Positions 31,148-41,824 of a stretch of DNA of 64,000 nucleotides are shown here, piece by piece. A program made the translations under genes and the position numbers. How positions within the stretch are numbered: position 1 is the first letter of the stretch; each line of letters begins with the position of its first letter. This stretch comes from Bisporella sp. PMI_857 (taxonomy: Eukaryota; Ascomycota; Leotiomycetes; Helotiales; Helotiaceae): NCBI GenBank assembly GCA_021307315.1, contig JAJSPD010000072.1:163747-227746 (forward strand), given 5' to 3'. The notes under the pieces were generated by a model, which was not told the origin of the DNA, did no database searches, and was given only the letters and a program-made list of their open reading frames with translations.

Positions 31148-34100
31148 CTACTTTGCTCTTTTCCGTTTCCTTTTCCTCGACTTCTTTGCTATTTCAAACG
31201 TGGTTCCCTGGTTATACTCCTGCATTACCTCGCCAGCGTGTTGAAGGTTCTCCGCAGGCTCCCATAAGTCTTCCGCAGGGGAGTACCCTTTCCAGCGTAC
31301 TAGATACTCCATTTCCTTCCTTGTAGTTCGGTGGGCTTAGATGGCTTTCACCTCGTACTCTTCTTCTCCCTGTACCAGGATCGGCGCCGGTTCTTCAACG
31401 GCTCCTTCACGCCCATGCCACGGCTCTAGTAAAGATACATGAAACACATTGTGGATCTTGTAGGATGGTGGTAGCTTTAGCTTGTAGGCTTGCCCGTGAT
31501 CTCCCATGATTTCCACGACTTCGAATGGCCCTAAATATTTATCTGCAAGCTTGCGGCTAGGCCTAAGTTGTCGAATATTCTTCGAAGCCAGCATTACTTT
31601 CTTTTTCACGCAGAAACGGGTAGGCTTGTGTTTTGCGTCGTAGTACTTCCTGTGCTTTTCGTAGGCTTTTCGGAGGTTACTCGAAAGCTTTTTTCGTTCT
31701 TCTACTAAAAGCTTGATTCTTTCTTCAGCTGCCGGCACCTTTCTTTCGGGAACGTTGTCTCCGACGTTCAGGCCTAGCTCAGGATCGAAGCCATAAAGTA
31801 GTCTAAACGGAGTACTACCGGTGCTTGAATAGACAGAGTTATTGTATGTGAATTCCGCTAAAGCCAGTTTCGATACTTAGTCATCTTGTCTGTAATTGCA
31901 ATACGTTCTCAAATAGAATTCCAGAGTTTGATTCTGTTTTTCTGTCTGGCCGTCCGTTTGCGGATAGAAAGCGGTAGAAAGTCGGCGGCGAACCTTAAAG
32001 TAATACATAAAGTCTCCCTAGAATTTGCTTGTGAAAACGGATCCTCTGTCGGTAGTGATTCCTTTTGGGGATCCGAAATCCTTATAAATGTGGTTCATGA
32101 ACAGTTCCGCAAGCTCATGAGCTTGAATACTTTTCCGTACAGCTATATAGCGTGCTAGTTTGGTGTATCTGTCAACTATAACTAGTATAGAGTCATATAT
32201 TTGGTTGTGCTTTCTGCTGGGCGGTAAATCTGTAATAAAATCCATAGTTATCTTTTCCCATAGTTTCAAGGGGATAGAGATCGGGGCCAACTCGCTGTAA
32301 GTTCGGTGCCTTCTCGGTTTGCTTTTCTGGCATTCCGCGCACGTTTTGACATGTTTTTTGACATCATTTTTCAAGCCTGGCCAATAGTACTTTCGGCCAA
32401 TCAGCTCACGCGTTTTACGCACGCCAAAATGGCCAGCAAGCTCCTTATTATGATGCACGTGAATGATTTCCGTGCGTATTGATCTCTCGTTAGGGACATA
32501 TACAGCTCCCTTATAACGGAGTAAGCTATCCTCGTGGCCTATGCTTCATGGCCCCCGGCCCCCGGTTCGGCTTCGTTTCGTAGTCTTTTCGGTGATCTTT
32601 CGGACTGAAAAAAGATCAGTTTTTTGCAGTTCCGTCAGAACGTCCCGAATCGGCTTCGTTACTTTACTATACACCGTTTCGGTCGATAACGACATAATCG
32701 CTACCTTCCGTGGCACGCGCTGTTTGCAACTAGCTATGCCAGCAGCAGGCTTAAACCCAACTCTTTGGATTACGCCGCAGTACTCTCTGGCTCATGACTT
32801 TGTTATGTTTGTCTGTAGCCCCGACATCTCACCGGTTCAAGAGCGCTTACCCCCCGGGGTGGACGCGACTTCACACGAGCGCGCCCAGCTCGTGCCACCT
32901 GGAAGCACACTTCCCAAGTGGTCCTTAAGGGCGTGAAACAATCCTGCCACACGCAGTTTGTTATACAAGGTCGGGAGAGACGTTTCTGCCTTTTCTCCGC
33001 CGTCACCCCGATTCGGCGTCGACTCTTTATAGTCCGGCCTTCGTGAAAGTCCGTCTGCGGGATTAGTTTTGCCTGGTTTAAACTCAATCACAAAATCAAA
33101 CTCGCCTAGGCCTTCGGCCCATCTCGCCTGACGGCCTGTAAGCTTCCTTTTTGTTATGAAATATTTCAGATTGTTATGGTTAGTGCGAACCGTGACGGTG
33201 TCGGCACTGCCTCGAAAGTATTGCTCCTATTGCCGGAAAGCGTAAACTATAGCCATCAACTCTATGTCATGAGTGTTATATCGAGACTTAACAGAAGTAA
33301 GCTTTTTTGAGTAGAAAGCGATAGGGTGCTATCTAGCTTTTTTCTTTTCTCCGAACAGCTGCGAAAGGATCCCGGCTATAGCCCACTTGGAGCCATTTGT
33401 TTCCACCTTGATTCTACGTTGCGGATCAAAATGTCTGAGCAAAAGTGTTTCCCGGAATCTTGATTTCAGGACCTCAAAGCTCGCTAGCGCCTCGGGCCCT
33501 ATTCGAAAGGGAGCCGTAGGCTCTTTCATCTTTTTGAGAAGGTTTGTCAGCGGCACGCAAATGCGGGCGTATTCCCTGATAAATCGCTTGTAGAAGTTGG
33601 TGAACCTTAGAAACACTTGGATGTTTTTATAGCACGTAGGTACAGGCTATTCTTTCACAGTTTCCACGCGAGAGGGATTCATTTTTATGCTTTTAGGCCT
33701 TACAATGAAGCCTAAGAACTCAACAGTATCCGTATTGAAACGGCACTTGGAAAGGTTTGCGTATAGCTTATACTTCCGTAGTTTTTCGAAAACTTCATGA
33801 ACCGCTTTCGTGTGGTTTTCGATTCTTTCCGAGAATATAAGTATGTCGTCAAAGTAAACTACACAAATTATATCAACGAGGCCAACTAGTGTTTGGTTGA
33901 TGTAGGCTTGGAATGTAGCTGGAGCGTTCGACAGCTCAAAAGGGAGAACCAGGTACTCGAAGTGGCCGTATCGAGTACGAAACGCCGTTTTCCACTTATT
34001 ACCTTCTCTGATGCGTATTCTATGGTAAGCGTTAGTGAGATCTATTTTTGTGAACCGCTTTGAGCGACGAAGCCTATCCAATGTTTCACTGATCAGAGGC

Positions 34101-34930
34101 AACGGCGTTCTATCCTTGATCGTGACTTTATTTAATCTTCTGTAGTTTACGCATAGCCTGAGAGAACCGTTCTTTTTGGGTACGAACAGGATCGGCGCTC
34201 CTGCAGGACTAGTAGATCGACGGATCTATCCTTTTGTTAAGGAAGATTCGAGGTATTCTTTCAATACTGTCAATTTATTTTCTGAAAACGGGTAGACGGG
34301 GCCCTATAGGGGTACCGCCCTCGGCTCGAGGTTGATTCGATGCTTCATCGAGTGGTGCTTAGGCAGAATGCCTGCGGCCGCGTTATTGAACATATCAGCG
34401 TAGCTTGTGTGCTCAAGTAGGAGCAATACTGGGCTTTCTTCTACTCGTCGTAAAACCAAGCAATAGATCACCTGGCTTTTGCTAGCTTTGCGAAAGCTTT
34501 TGACGCTGAGCACCCTAATCTGGGATACTTCGAGGGGGTATCGCCAGCTTCCCGTAGAGAAACGTATAACTGGGTTAATCTGCTGCAGCCAAGGAAACCT
34601 TAATATGAGGGAAACGTCTGGTATGTCAAAGTCGCACGCTACGAAGTCGTGTCGGTGGGGTTTCGTAGTGCTTTCGGAATCAGTGACAACAAGCCCGATA
34701 TTGCTGATCCCGTAGGTGACAACTTCTTTCTTTTCCACTGTAGCCAGTTGGAACTGGGCGTTTTTCGACTCCCAATTATGCCGCATAGCCAAAAACTGTC
34801 TTACACAGCTCTGTTCCGCACCGCTGTCGATAAGCGCCTGTACTTCCTCCGTTTCTCTTTCGGCACTAGATACACGTACTGAAATAACCATCCGCCTTCT
34901 TTCTGCGTTTTCGCCCGTCTTTCCTGGCAG
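31148..34930 (-). pseudogene. gypsy pol: protease, reverse transcriptase, RNase H, integrase, chromodomain
   Basis: The frame lies -1 relative to gag. An aspartic protease (ALIDSGAEQS), reverse transcriptase ([25 protein letters not shown]), RNase H (VETNGSKWAIAG, GRQARWAEGLGEFDF), integrase zinc finger and core (HHNKELAGHFG, CAECQKSK, ITTDRGSVF) and a C-terminal chromodomain (EYLVRWKGY) are all present in order. In-frame stops interrupt it after AVPL, LTKG, ETVKE, KKAR, AFRQ, TSKF, RQDD and EVKAI. Comparison with family consensus places Trp at most of these, so TGG became TAG or TAA. The polyprotein cannot be made from this copy. Confidence 0.9.
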
Positions 34931-34938
34931 AGAGGATA

Positions 34939-36330
34939 TTAAGAACGAGCTTCTCCGTTTCTTTGCCTAGGCTCTGGGCAATTAGTAGAAATGTGCCTTT
35001 TCTTTTTGCAGTTGTAACATTCTATATTGGGGCATTTAGAGGATAAATGACCCTTTTTACTGCACCGATAGCATCGAATAGTGCCACGTCTTCCCTTCTT
35101 GCCGGTACCGATAGAGGTGCGATTCGCTTCACTCAAAGTGCCCTTCGAATCCCTCTGAGTGTTTCCCGCTGCAGGGCGTTGAGCCGGCGTCCCCGACTCG
35201 GCTGCAGGCGCAGGAACATCGGCGCTTTTCCGTGGGTTTTTCGTAGCTCCTTTAGTTGAACTACTGGAATTGCTGATGATTCTTTCCGCACTCTCTATCC
35301 TTCGGGCTAGAGATACCAGCGCTTTCCGGCTTTTAGGGACCTCCTTATGGCGCAAGATACGGGCTTTCAAATCATCTGTAAGCTTCCCGAATAGCGTACG
35401 TTGACGGTGCGCGTCGTCCACGATTCCTAGCTCCCTTTCGAGCGTTTCCAGATGTATTGCAAAAGCTTTTACTGACTGGTTTTTTCGCTGCTTAGCGTTC
35501 TCCAGTTTGCTAGCTGTGTTTAGCTCCCGATTATCCTTATTCGTAAGCAAGTCATAAAGGAAAGCCACAAACTCTTCCCATGTAGTATTGCCGATTCCCA
35601 CCTCCGATTCATAGCCGGTCCACCTCCGTTCCGTCATCACATCGAAAGCGGCGACACAGTGGTCTATCTTCCGCGTGTCATTGGGGAAGTAGTAATCTCC
35701 ATCTCCTCTGAAACAGCGTTCCGCGGCTGACACAAAGGACTGCACCTCTAATAGGGTCTTCCCTTTGAAATCAGGTAGATCCTTAGGTTTCAGCACTGGT
35801 TGCTGAAAGAATGGCTGGCGTTCAGGCCTTCTTGTCTCAGGTCCTCCTGTCCCAAACTCTGTTCTGCTCGGAAGCGTTTCACCGGTGTGCCGGCGCCGTT
35901 TCGCCCTGGCTTCTTCTTCAGCCAACTCTTGGCTCTCCTCGAGGTCGCCCAGGCCACGTAGCTTCTCCTCCAAAATCCTTCGCTGTTTCCTGACTCTCTC
36001 AAGTTCTCTGGCAGTACTGCTTGATTCTAGTCTCTGTTTTTTGCGTTGCTCCGCCTGACGTATCTCCTTCTGAAGGTCTGCTACACGAGATAACTCGCGA
36101 GCCAGTATATCTTGTGTGTCCCTGACGACGTCATCGTCTCTTTGTCGTTCCTGAAGCGTCTCGTCTTCGATCTCTTCCGAGTGTTGACTCTCTTCTAGTT
36201 CTCTGCGCACGCGGATTGTACCAGTGGTTGGGGATGGGTCAGGACTCAGGTTCTCTGTAGAAGACCGAGTGATAGGTCGACGAGTCGTAAAAGCAGATCC
36301 AGCTGCTTTCTCCTTTCCTTTTGATACCAT
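34939..36330 (-). CDS. gypsy gag nucleocapsid protein
   Basis: An open frame of 463 residues from MVSKGKEKAAG. The frame is open a further 30 codons, but those come from the LTR-proximal leader. An arginine/glutamate-rich coiled coil (about 60-170) is followed by a capsid-like retrotransposon gag domain (about 200-330). Two CX2CX4HX4C zinc knuckles (CYRCSKKGHLSSKC and CYNCKKKRHISTNC) near the C-terminus bind element RNA in known gags. Unlike pol it has no stop, so gag could still be expressed. Confidence 0.88.
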   Translation of the reverse strand: MVSKGKEKAAGSAFTTRRPITRSSTENLSPDPSPTTGTIRVRRELEESQHSEEIEDETLQERQRDDDVVRDTQDILARELSRVADLQKEIRQAEQRKKQRLESSSTARELERVRKQRRILEEKLRGLGDLEESQELAEEEARAKRRRHTGETLPSRTEFGTGGPETRRPERQPFFQQPVLKPKDLPDFKGKTLLEVQSFVSAAERCFRGDGDYYFPNDTRKIDHCVAAFDVMTERRWTGYESEVGIGNTTWEEFVAFLYDLLTNKDNRELNTASKLENAKQRKNQSVKAFAIHLETLERELGIVDDAHRQRTLFGKLTDDLKARILRHKEVPKSRKALVSLARRIESAERIISNSSSSTKGATKNPRKSADVPAPAAESGTPAQRPAAGNTQRDSKGTLSEANRTSIGTGKKGRRGTIRCYRCSKKGHLSSKCPNIECYNCKKKRHISTNCPEPRQRNGEARS

Positions 36331-36394
36331 GGCGTTTCGAGTACGATACTCTCTTGACTCGTGCCGAACTACACCTCGTTGAGAGAGATTAGAA

Positions 36395-36596
36395 TGTAAG
36401 GTGCTGGAGTAGTGTGGCACAAATCAACTCATATTGAACAAAGACTAATCTCTACCCTTTCTACTACGTCCCGAGTCCCCTACTTATACCCTCCGAACCC
36501 CTGGCGGCTCCCTACGTGCCCATACATGCCAAGTCTCAGTGCCTTTACCGAGCCCCCTTCATTGCCCCTCAGCACGTGACATCCTGGCGCCTGACA
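36395..36596 (-). repeat. 5' LTR of the gypsy element
   Basis: 202 bp, identical by eye to 29801-30002. The sequence just inside (TTCTAATCTCTC on the minus strand) does not begin with TGG, so the usual tRNA primer site is not obvious. Confidence 0.93.
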
Positions 36597-36650
36597 TAAA
36601 TATTGTCAACTATAGGCCAATAAAGCTTAAAATCACTTATACTAAGCTTT

Positions 36651-36823
36651 TGTTACGTCGAGTGCTCTCAAGCACACGTGACTTATATTAAGCGAGCTTT
36701 CCGAGCTTTTCGTGTATATATAGCCTGCTTTTTTCGAGCTCTTCTTTCTTTTTCAGCTATAAATTCTCGTATAATACTACCGTTGCTTTTTGTATCTGTA
36801 GATCTACAGCGCGTGTCGTGATA
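36651..36823 (+). mobile_element. solo LTR, family C, copy 1
   Basis: 173 bp, TGTTACGTCG to GTCGTGATA, with a TGTATATATAGC box. The flanks GCTTT and GCTTC match at four of five bases. Other copies: 38336-38507 and 41651-41824. Confidence 0.78.
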
Positions 36824-37101
36824 GCTTCAGAAGTAACGTGATATTAAAAAGCAGTTGTCGCACGTAACTAATTTGACAAGCGTCAAAGCATTTATAGATC
36901 AAAAAAATCGTAAAGTAAAAGCTTTAGAATTCATGAATTCCGGGTGCTTTATAGCCGGCCAATCGGCCATATATTATGCCGACCCAGCCTTGCCTAGCCA
37001 CCCCCAGCCACTTCTTTTAGCTATTGGCTCGCTTAAGTACAAGGCCTCCCTGTTGCCAAGGCTCTAGCGCCGCGCTATTCGTGAACACTTTAATCGATTC
37101 C

Positions 37102-38088
37102 AGTGGGCACTCGTCTTGGATTAATGTAATAGCTTTATCCTCTAATGAGCAGCTCGTCGCGTCTGGTTCAAACGACAAGACAATACGGTTTTGGGATACG
37201 GCAACTGGGGCGCTACAACAGACGCTCAATGGTCATTTAAACTCGGTTGATGTAGTGGTCTTCTCTCCTAACGGGCAACTCATCGTGTCTAGTTCAAGCG
37301 ACAAAACAGTACGGCTCTGGGACGTGGCCACTGGGGCGCTCCAGCAGACGCTTAAAGGCCACTCTAACTGGGTTAGTGCAGTGGCTTTCTCCCCTAACGG
37401 GCAGCTCGTTGTGTCTGGTTCACGCGATAAAACAGTACGGCTTTGGGACGTGGCGACCGGGGCTCTTCAGCAGACGCTCAAAGGCCACTCAGACTCAGTT
37501 AATACAGTGGCCTTCTCCCCTAATGGGCAGCTCGTTGTGTCTGGTTCACGAGACAAGACGGTACGGCTTTGGGATACGGCGACTGGGGCGCTACAACAGA
37601 CGCTCAAAAGCCACTCAGACTCAGTTAATGCAGTGGCCTTCTCTCCTAACGGGCAACTTGTCGTGTCTGGTTCAAGCGACAAGACAGTACAGTTCTGGGA
37701 CGTGGCGACCGGGGCTCTTCAGCAGACGCTCAAAGGCTCCTCGTGGTCAATTAATGCAGTAGCCTTCTCTCCTAATGGGCAACTCGTCGTGTCTGGTTCA
37801 GGCGATAAGACAATCCGGCTCTGGGACGTGGCGACTGGGGCACTGCAGCAGACGCTCAATGGCCACTCGGATATGGTAAAGTCAATAGCCATTTCTAATG
37901 GCGATTTAAATGGTTTTTTGGTATCAAAGGAGTGGATAACAGAAAAGGGGTCAAACATTCTCTGGCTCTCACCAGACTATCGAGCACCTTCTACGGCTGC
38001 GGCTACCTGGAATAATAGTGTAGTGTTGGGGAATTCATTAGGCAATGTTTCATTTTTTAAATTTACACCAGTGCCTAAGGTTATATAA
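37102..38088 (+). pseudogene. severed 3' part of the NACHT-WD40 gene
   Basis: Begins with the target duplication, in frame with a WD40 repeat (SGHSSWINVIALS). It has six full repeats, a degenerate last blade (GHSDMVKSIAIS) and a C-terminal tail ending VPKVI. With the seven repeats before the insertion this makes 14 blades, i.e. two seven-bladed propellers. The rejoined gene would have 1255 codons with no lesion. The fragment has no start codon of its own. The sequence 38089-38335 holds no gene. Confidence 0.9.
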
Positions 38089-38335
38089 CATGCGAAGTAA
38101 TTGTATAGATACTTAATAATGCATCGTATAGTGCTCTTCTATATATAATATACTACTTTCTTCATCTCTGATTTATATAGAGTGTCAGGGTGTGAGGGCC
38201 AATACACGGCACGTGGGTACGGCAGTAGTAGGGTAATATATCAAGACCGAAAGCATGTATTCAATAAGATTAACAATCTAATCGACGGCCTCCCGCCGAG
38301 CACCAGCTGGGTCCGCGCTTTATACCCCGCTCGAC

Positions 38336-38507
38336 TGTCACGACACGCGCTGTGGATCTACAGATACAGAGGGCAACGGTGGTATCATACAAGGATCTAT
38401 AGCTGAGAAAGGAAGAGGAGCTCGAAGAAGCAGGCTATATATACACGAGGCGCTCTGGGAGCTCGGCTAATGTAGGTCACGTCTGCTTCAGAGCGTGGGA
38501 GGTGACA
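38336..38507 (-). mobile_element. solo LTR, family C, copy 2
   Basis: 172 bp, TGTCACGACACGCG to GGTGACA. No matching target duplication. Confidence 0.75.
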
Positions 38508-38625
38508 TCCTGGCTGTTACAGAATAAAAAAAAGAAACTATATGTAACGACGCAAGAAATCACGGGCTAGAATAGAGGCATATGGGAGTGCGTACAATAG
38601 GCTGATAGTGATTGCCTTATAGGTC

Positions 38626-38803
38626 TACCTACGAAGGATACAAAAACATGAGGAACAACTGTAGAGAGTTGGAGCAGGCCCTTTATATAGGCGACTCCGA
38701 CTCTACTCCGTATCTGCTCTGAAACCCCTCATACCCTGTTCATCAACCTCCTGATCCCATGCCATGACCTCCGTGTCGCACCTTGGGCATACCGGTTGTT
38801 ACA
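38626..38803 (-). mobile_element. solo LTR, family A, copy 2
   Basis: Matches 874-1051 with only a few differences, but the left terminus is truncated. The intervals 38508-38625 and 38804-38960 show no gene. Confidence 0.65.
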
Positions 38804-38960
38804 CTATAACTCCTTGAAAGAGAGTAAGTTTGAATCTTTTATAGATTCAAAGGCTTGCATTTTATATCAATACAATACTACTGCTTTTGCTTTGCTAGTC
38901 ACGCGTTCTTATACTATACGCATCTTTACTTGCTATATTGCAATTGTTCCTGCTGCTTTC

Positions 38961-39194
38961 CGTAAGAACTCAAGGCGAACAGGGATCTTGATCCGTGTAT
39001 TAGAGGGAAGGGCTCAAAAGTGTGAACGACTATCAGTTGTTATAACGAAGAGAACAAGCTACAGATAGAAGAAGGAAAAGAAGGCAGCGCTTTATATACG
39101 GAAGACTGGCCAGGGGCCAGTGTAGGCGAGGCCTTGTGGTGTCAGGGGCCGAGCCTTAAGGGGCTCTAAGCGAGATAGGGCCAGGGCCGTGACG
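38961..39194 (+). mobile_element. solo LTR, family B, diverged
   Basis: 234 bp. Both termini are mutated (CGTAAGAACTC, CCGTGACG). No duplication. Confidence 0.7.
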
Positions 39195-39321
39195 CAAACA
39201 GGTTCTGTATGCGTCATAATTCTAGAATCGACACAATATATCATTCCGCACCTACCAGAGTAGTCACTCTACCTAGCGTTCTGGCACCTGACGATACAAT
39301 TATCGAGCATTTATTCCAGGG

Positions 39322-39602
39322 TGTCACAACTAGCTTAGCACGTAACCTTTAGTACAAGTCACGTGGCTTTACTTAGCCGAGCTGCCATGGCGCAGGTGGC
39401 GCCATGGACAAAATGACTAAGTGGAGAACGCTAGCGCGGAAGACCTTTCACACACACAAAATTATCACGGATCTGTATTCTTACACAAATAGACAACAAT
39501 AGAGAGCCTGAACGGCATCCCCAATTCCTTCTGCTTATCATTGTGTATTTCTCGTTCTATCAGGGGCCAAGCTCTAAGCGAGACAGGGCCAGGGCCGTGA
39601 CA
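39322..39602 (+). repeat. mosaic of three LTR fragments (K, H, B)
   Basis: 39322-39411 is the 5' part of family K, 39412-39560 an internal part of family H (matching 60240-60385), and 39561-39602 the last 42 bp of family B. Three families joined end to end without spacers indicate nested insertions followed by deletions. Confidence 0.7.
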
Positions 39603-39726
39603 GTAAGGAGGAGGCATACCAACACGTATTGAAGCACCTACAACCCGCCCTTCCAGGCATATAGGAACGTGTTCGTGACAGATTTCTAATTGCTATTTGA
39701 AATTTGAAATTTGATCAAATATTATA

Positions 39727-40503
39727 CGGCAAATATCTCATATACCATAAAAAAGTGGCCATATATCTGATATACCATACTTTTTTTGACGAATATCTCA
39801 AATACCATCTTTTGTTTCTTGGCGCAAATGTATGGTATTTGAGATATTTATTGACTAAATGATGGTATATAAGAAACACTTATATATCTTATATACCATT
39901 ATTTTGTCGCGACACGCTGCAGCAATACAACACACGCAGCAGCGAACGTTGTAGCAATAGTATCACTATAAAGTGTATTACTGCAGTATGTATTTTATGG
40001 CTACAATATGTATTATGTAGCTATAACATATGTTGTATTGCTATAGCGTATGTTACGACACTCTGTAGCAATACACGCTGTAGCGACACACGCTGTAGCA
40101 ACACGCTGTAGCGACACATGCTGTAGCGATACACGCTGTAACTACACATGCTGTAACGACACATGCTGTAACGACACATGCTGTAACGACATACACTGTA
40201 GTAATGCAACACACGCTGTAGCAATACAATATGTACTATACAATACAAACTATATTAATACTATTGTTATAGCGTGTGTAGTATTACTACAGTGTATGTC
40301 GTTACAGCGTGTGTCGCTGTAGTGCAAGTCGTTCCAGCGTGTATTACAGGCTTTACAGTGAGTGTTGACGAATATCTGATATACCACACATTTGTTGACA
40401 TATATCTCATATACCATAAAAGTGGTATATGAGATATTCGTCAAAAAAAGTATGGTATATCAGATATATGGCCACTTTTTTGTGGTATATGAGATATTTG
40501 CCG
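39727..40503. mobile_element. Mutator-like non-autonomous inverted-repeat element, 9-bp duplication
   Basis: Inverted ends of about 76 bp (39727-39803 and 40427-40503, two mismatches seen) start CGGCAAATATCTCATATACC. The 9-bp duplication AATATTATA is perfect at 39718-39726 and 40504-40512. A 9-bp duplication with long inverted ends is the Mutator-like signature. The subterminal regions hold further direct and inverted copies of ATATCTCATATACCA. The centre (about 40060-40205) is a 15-bp minisatellite (ACACATGCTGTAACG). No transposase. Confidence 0.85.
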
Positions 40504-40770
40504 AATATTATATTCTACCGCCTTATTTCGCGTTGTTGCACGTTGGTCGTTAGTTCATGCCAGTGAAGGAACTAGTATTATCACGATATATTGACCCCTA
40601 AAATCGAATACTATACCCCACGCAATATAAGATTTCAAATAGCCATACGTATCACGGCAAAATCTGCCATCTTATATTATATCATACTCTACTATGGTAT
40701 ACTATGATATTGACCCTAAATGAAGCTATTCCCAATTAGTAATACGTAATAAACTATCTCGAGAACTCAC

Positions 40771-41650
40771 CTAGATTTGCTCTACTAATACTCCTTGATC
40801 CTCCGTAAGCTCTTCGTAAATAACGCTATCACCACCCATCCACTGTTTGAGCTGTTCTAAAGAAGCCACAGTTCTCATATTAAGGCGATTACGTCGATCT
40901 GTAATAGTTAATTTTGCGCTAGAAAACGCTCTTTTGTAACAACTCAAACTGAACAGGGATCTCGATCCGTAGATCCAGGTGGAAGGACTCAAAGGTGTGA
41001 ACAGCTATCAATTGCTATAACTAAGAGAACAAGCTACAGACAGAAGAAGGGAAGGAAAGCAGCGCTCTATATACAGGAAGCTGGCCGGAGGCCAGTATAA
41101 GCGAGCTTTAGGATGTCCGGTGCTGAGCTCCGTCCGAGCTCTGGGGTGTCCGGCGCTGAGCTCCGTCTAAGAAGTCAGGGTTGTGACATCTTTCAGCGTC
41201 AGTCGACATCGCAGGTATTCCTAGAATATCAAAAGCCATTTGTGATAGATTTGGCCATTGAGTTCGGTGAGCTAACCACCAAGATCGAAGGTCGAAGCTA
41301 TCTCCAAAAGCTACTTGGTGGATAGGAAGAGAAAGGTAATTCTGTAGCTCGTCATCCTGAGCTCGATATCCTGATCGACGACGCTTTTGTAAATGAGCTA
41401 CAAACGCGTTTTGAGAGAGTTCCTCGACGTCAGGTAAGCTAGAGGTTGTAGACCTAGCGCAAGGAGCTATTGATTATTGATTAATAGCAATTTTATGTCA
41501 GAATTGTTAAATACTTACTTTTATCCTTGTATTCCACTTTCCAATATTCCTCTATCCTGTCTTTTATAAAAACTAACCATTCCGGCTAGTAAGCCTAAGC
41601 TTCCTCAAAATAAGCCCACTTTTGAGCAGGATCTAATACAACACCAAAAG
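40771..41650 (-). pseudogene. hAT transposase C-terminal remnant
   Basis: Minus-strand reading gives DPAQKWAYFEEA with stops nearby, then after a break QNYLSLPIHQVAFGDSFDLR and AFDILGIPAMSTDAER. An LTR insertion follows (40935-41188), then AFSSAKLTITDRRNRL and SLEQLKQWMGG. This is the hAT C-terminal dimerisation region, which normally reads across the LTR site without a gap. The catalytic N-terminal part is absent, cut off at 41651 by another LTR. Confidence 0.85.
40935..41188 (+). mobile_element. solo LTR, family B, TCTTT duplication, inside hAT
   Basis: 254 bp, TGTAACAACTC to TTGTGACA, with TCTTT at 40930-40934 and 41189-41193. It separates the hAT codons for DAER and AFSS. Confidence 0.9.
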
Positions 41651-41824
41651 TGTCACGTCGCGTGCTCCCAGGCACACGTGACCCATATTAGGCGAGCTCT
41701 CCGAGCGCCTCGTGTATATATAGCCTGCTCTCCTCGAGCTCCCTCTTCTTTCCTCAGCTATAGATTCTCGTATGATACCACCGTTGCCCTCTGTATCTGT
41801 AGATCCACAGCGCGTGTCGTGACA
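41651..41824 (+). mobile_element. solo LTR, family C, copy 3, at a hAT/HET junction
   Basis: 174 bp, TGTCACGTCG to GTCGTGACA, with no matching flanks (AAAAG, TGAAC). A hAT gene is cut on its left and a HET gene on its right. Confidence 0.85.

Larger units (their letters stand above)
29801..36596 (-). mobile_element. complete Ty3/gypsy LTR retrotransposon with identical LTRs
   Basis: A 6.8-kb element on the minus strand, flanked by a perfect TAAAT duplication (29796-29800 and 36597-36601). The two 202-bp LTRs look identical base for base. The order is LTR, gag (two zinc knuckles), protease, reverse transcriptase, RNase H, integrase, chromodomain, an antisense spliced gene, LTR. The protease-reverse transcriptase-RNase H-integrase order and the chromodomain define a chromovirus-type gypsy element. 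Gag is open, but pol carries at least eight in-frame stops, nearly all at tryptophan positions. Confidence 0.93.
29226..37101. mobile_element. non-autonomous inverted-repeat transposon inserted in the WD40 array, with nested LTR elements
   Basis: The terminal inverted repeats are 29226-29312 and 37015-37101 (87 bp, one mismatch seen, starting GGAATCGATTAAAG). They are flanked by a perfect 8-bp duplication, AGTGGGCA, at 29218-29225 and 37102-37109. Subtracting the nested gypsy element, one solo LTR of the same gypsy family and one family-C LTR leaves only about 690 bp and no transposase, so this was a MITE-like element. An 8-bp duplication occurs in the hAT, P and Merlin superfamilies, and the GG start does not settle which. 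It splits one reading frame of the NACHT-WD40 gene. Excision of the element plus one duplication copy would rejoin it exactly. Confidence 0.9.

Noticed and set aside
40060..40205. Regularly spaced short repeats considered as a CRISPR-like array
   Set aside because: Contiguous 15-bp minisatellite without spacers in a eukaryotic transposon.
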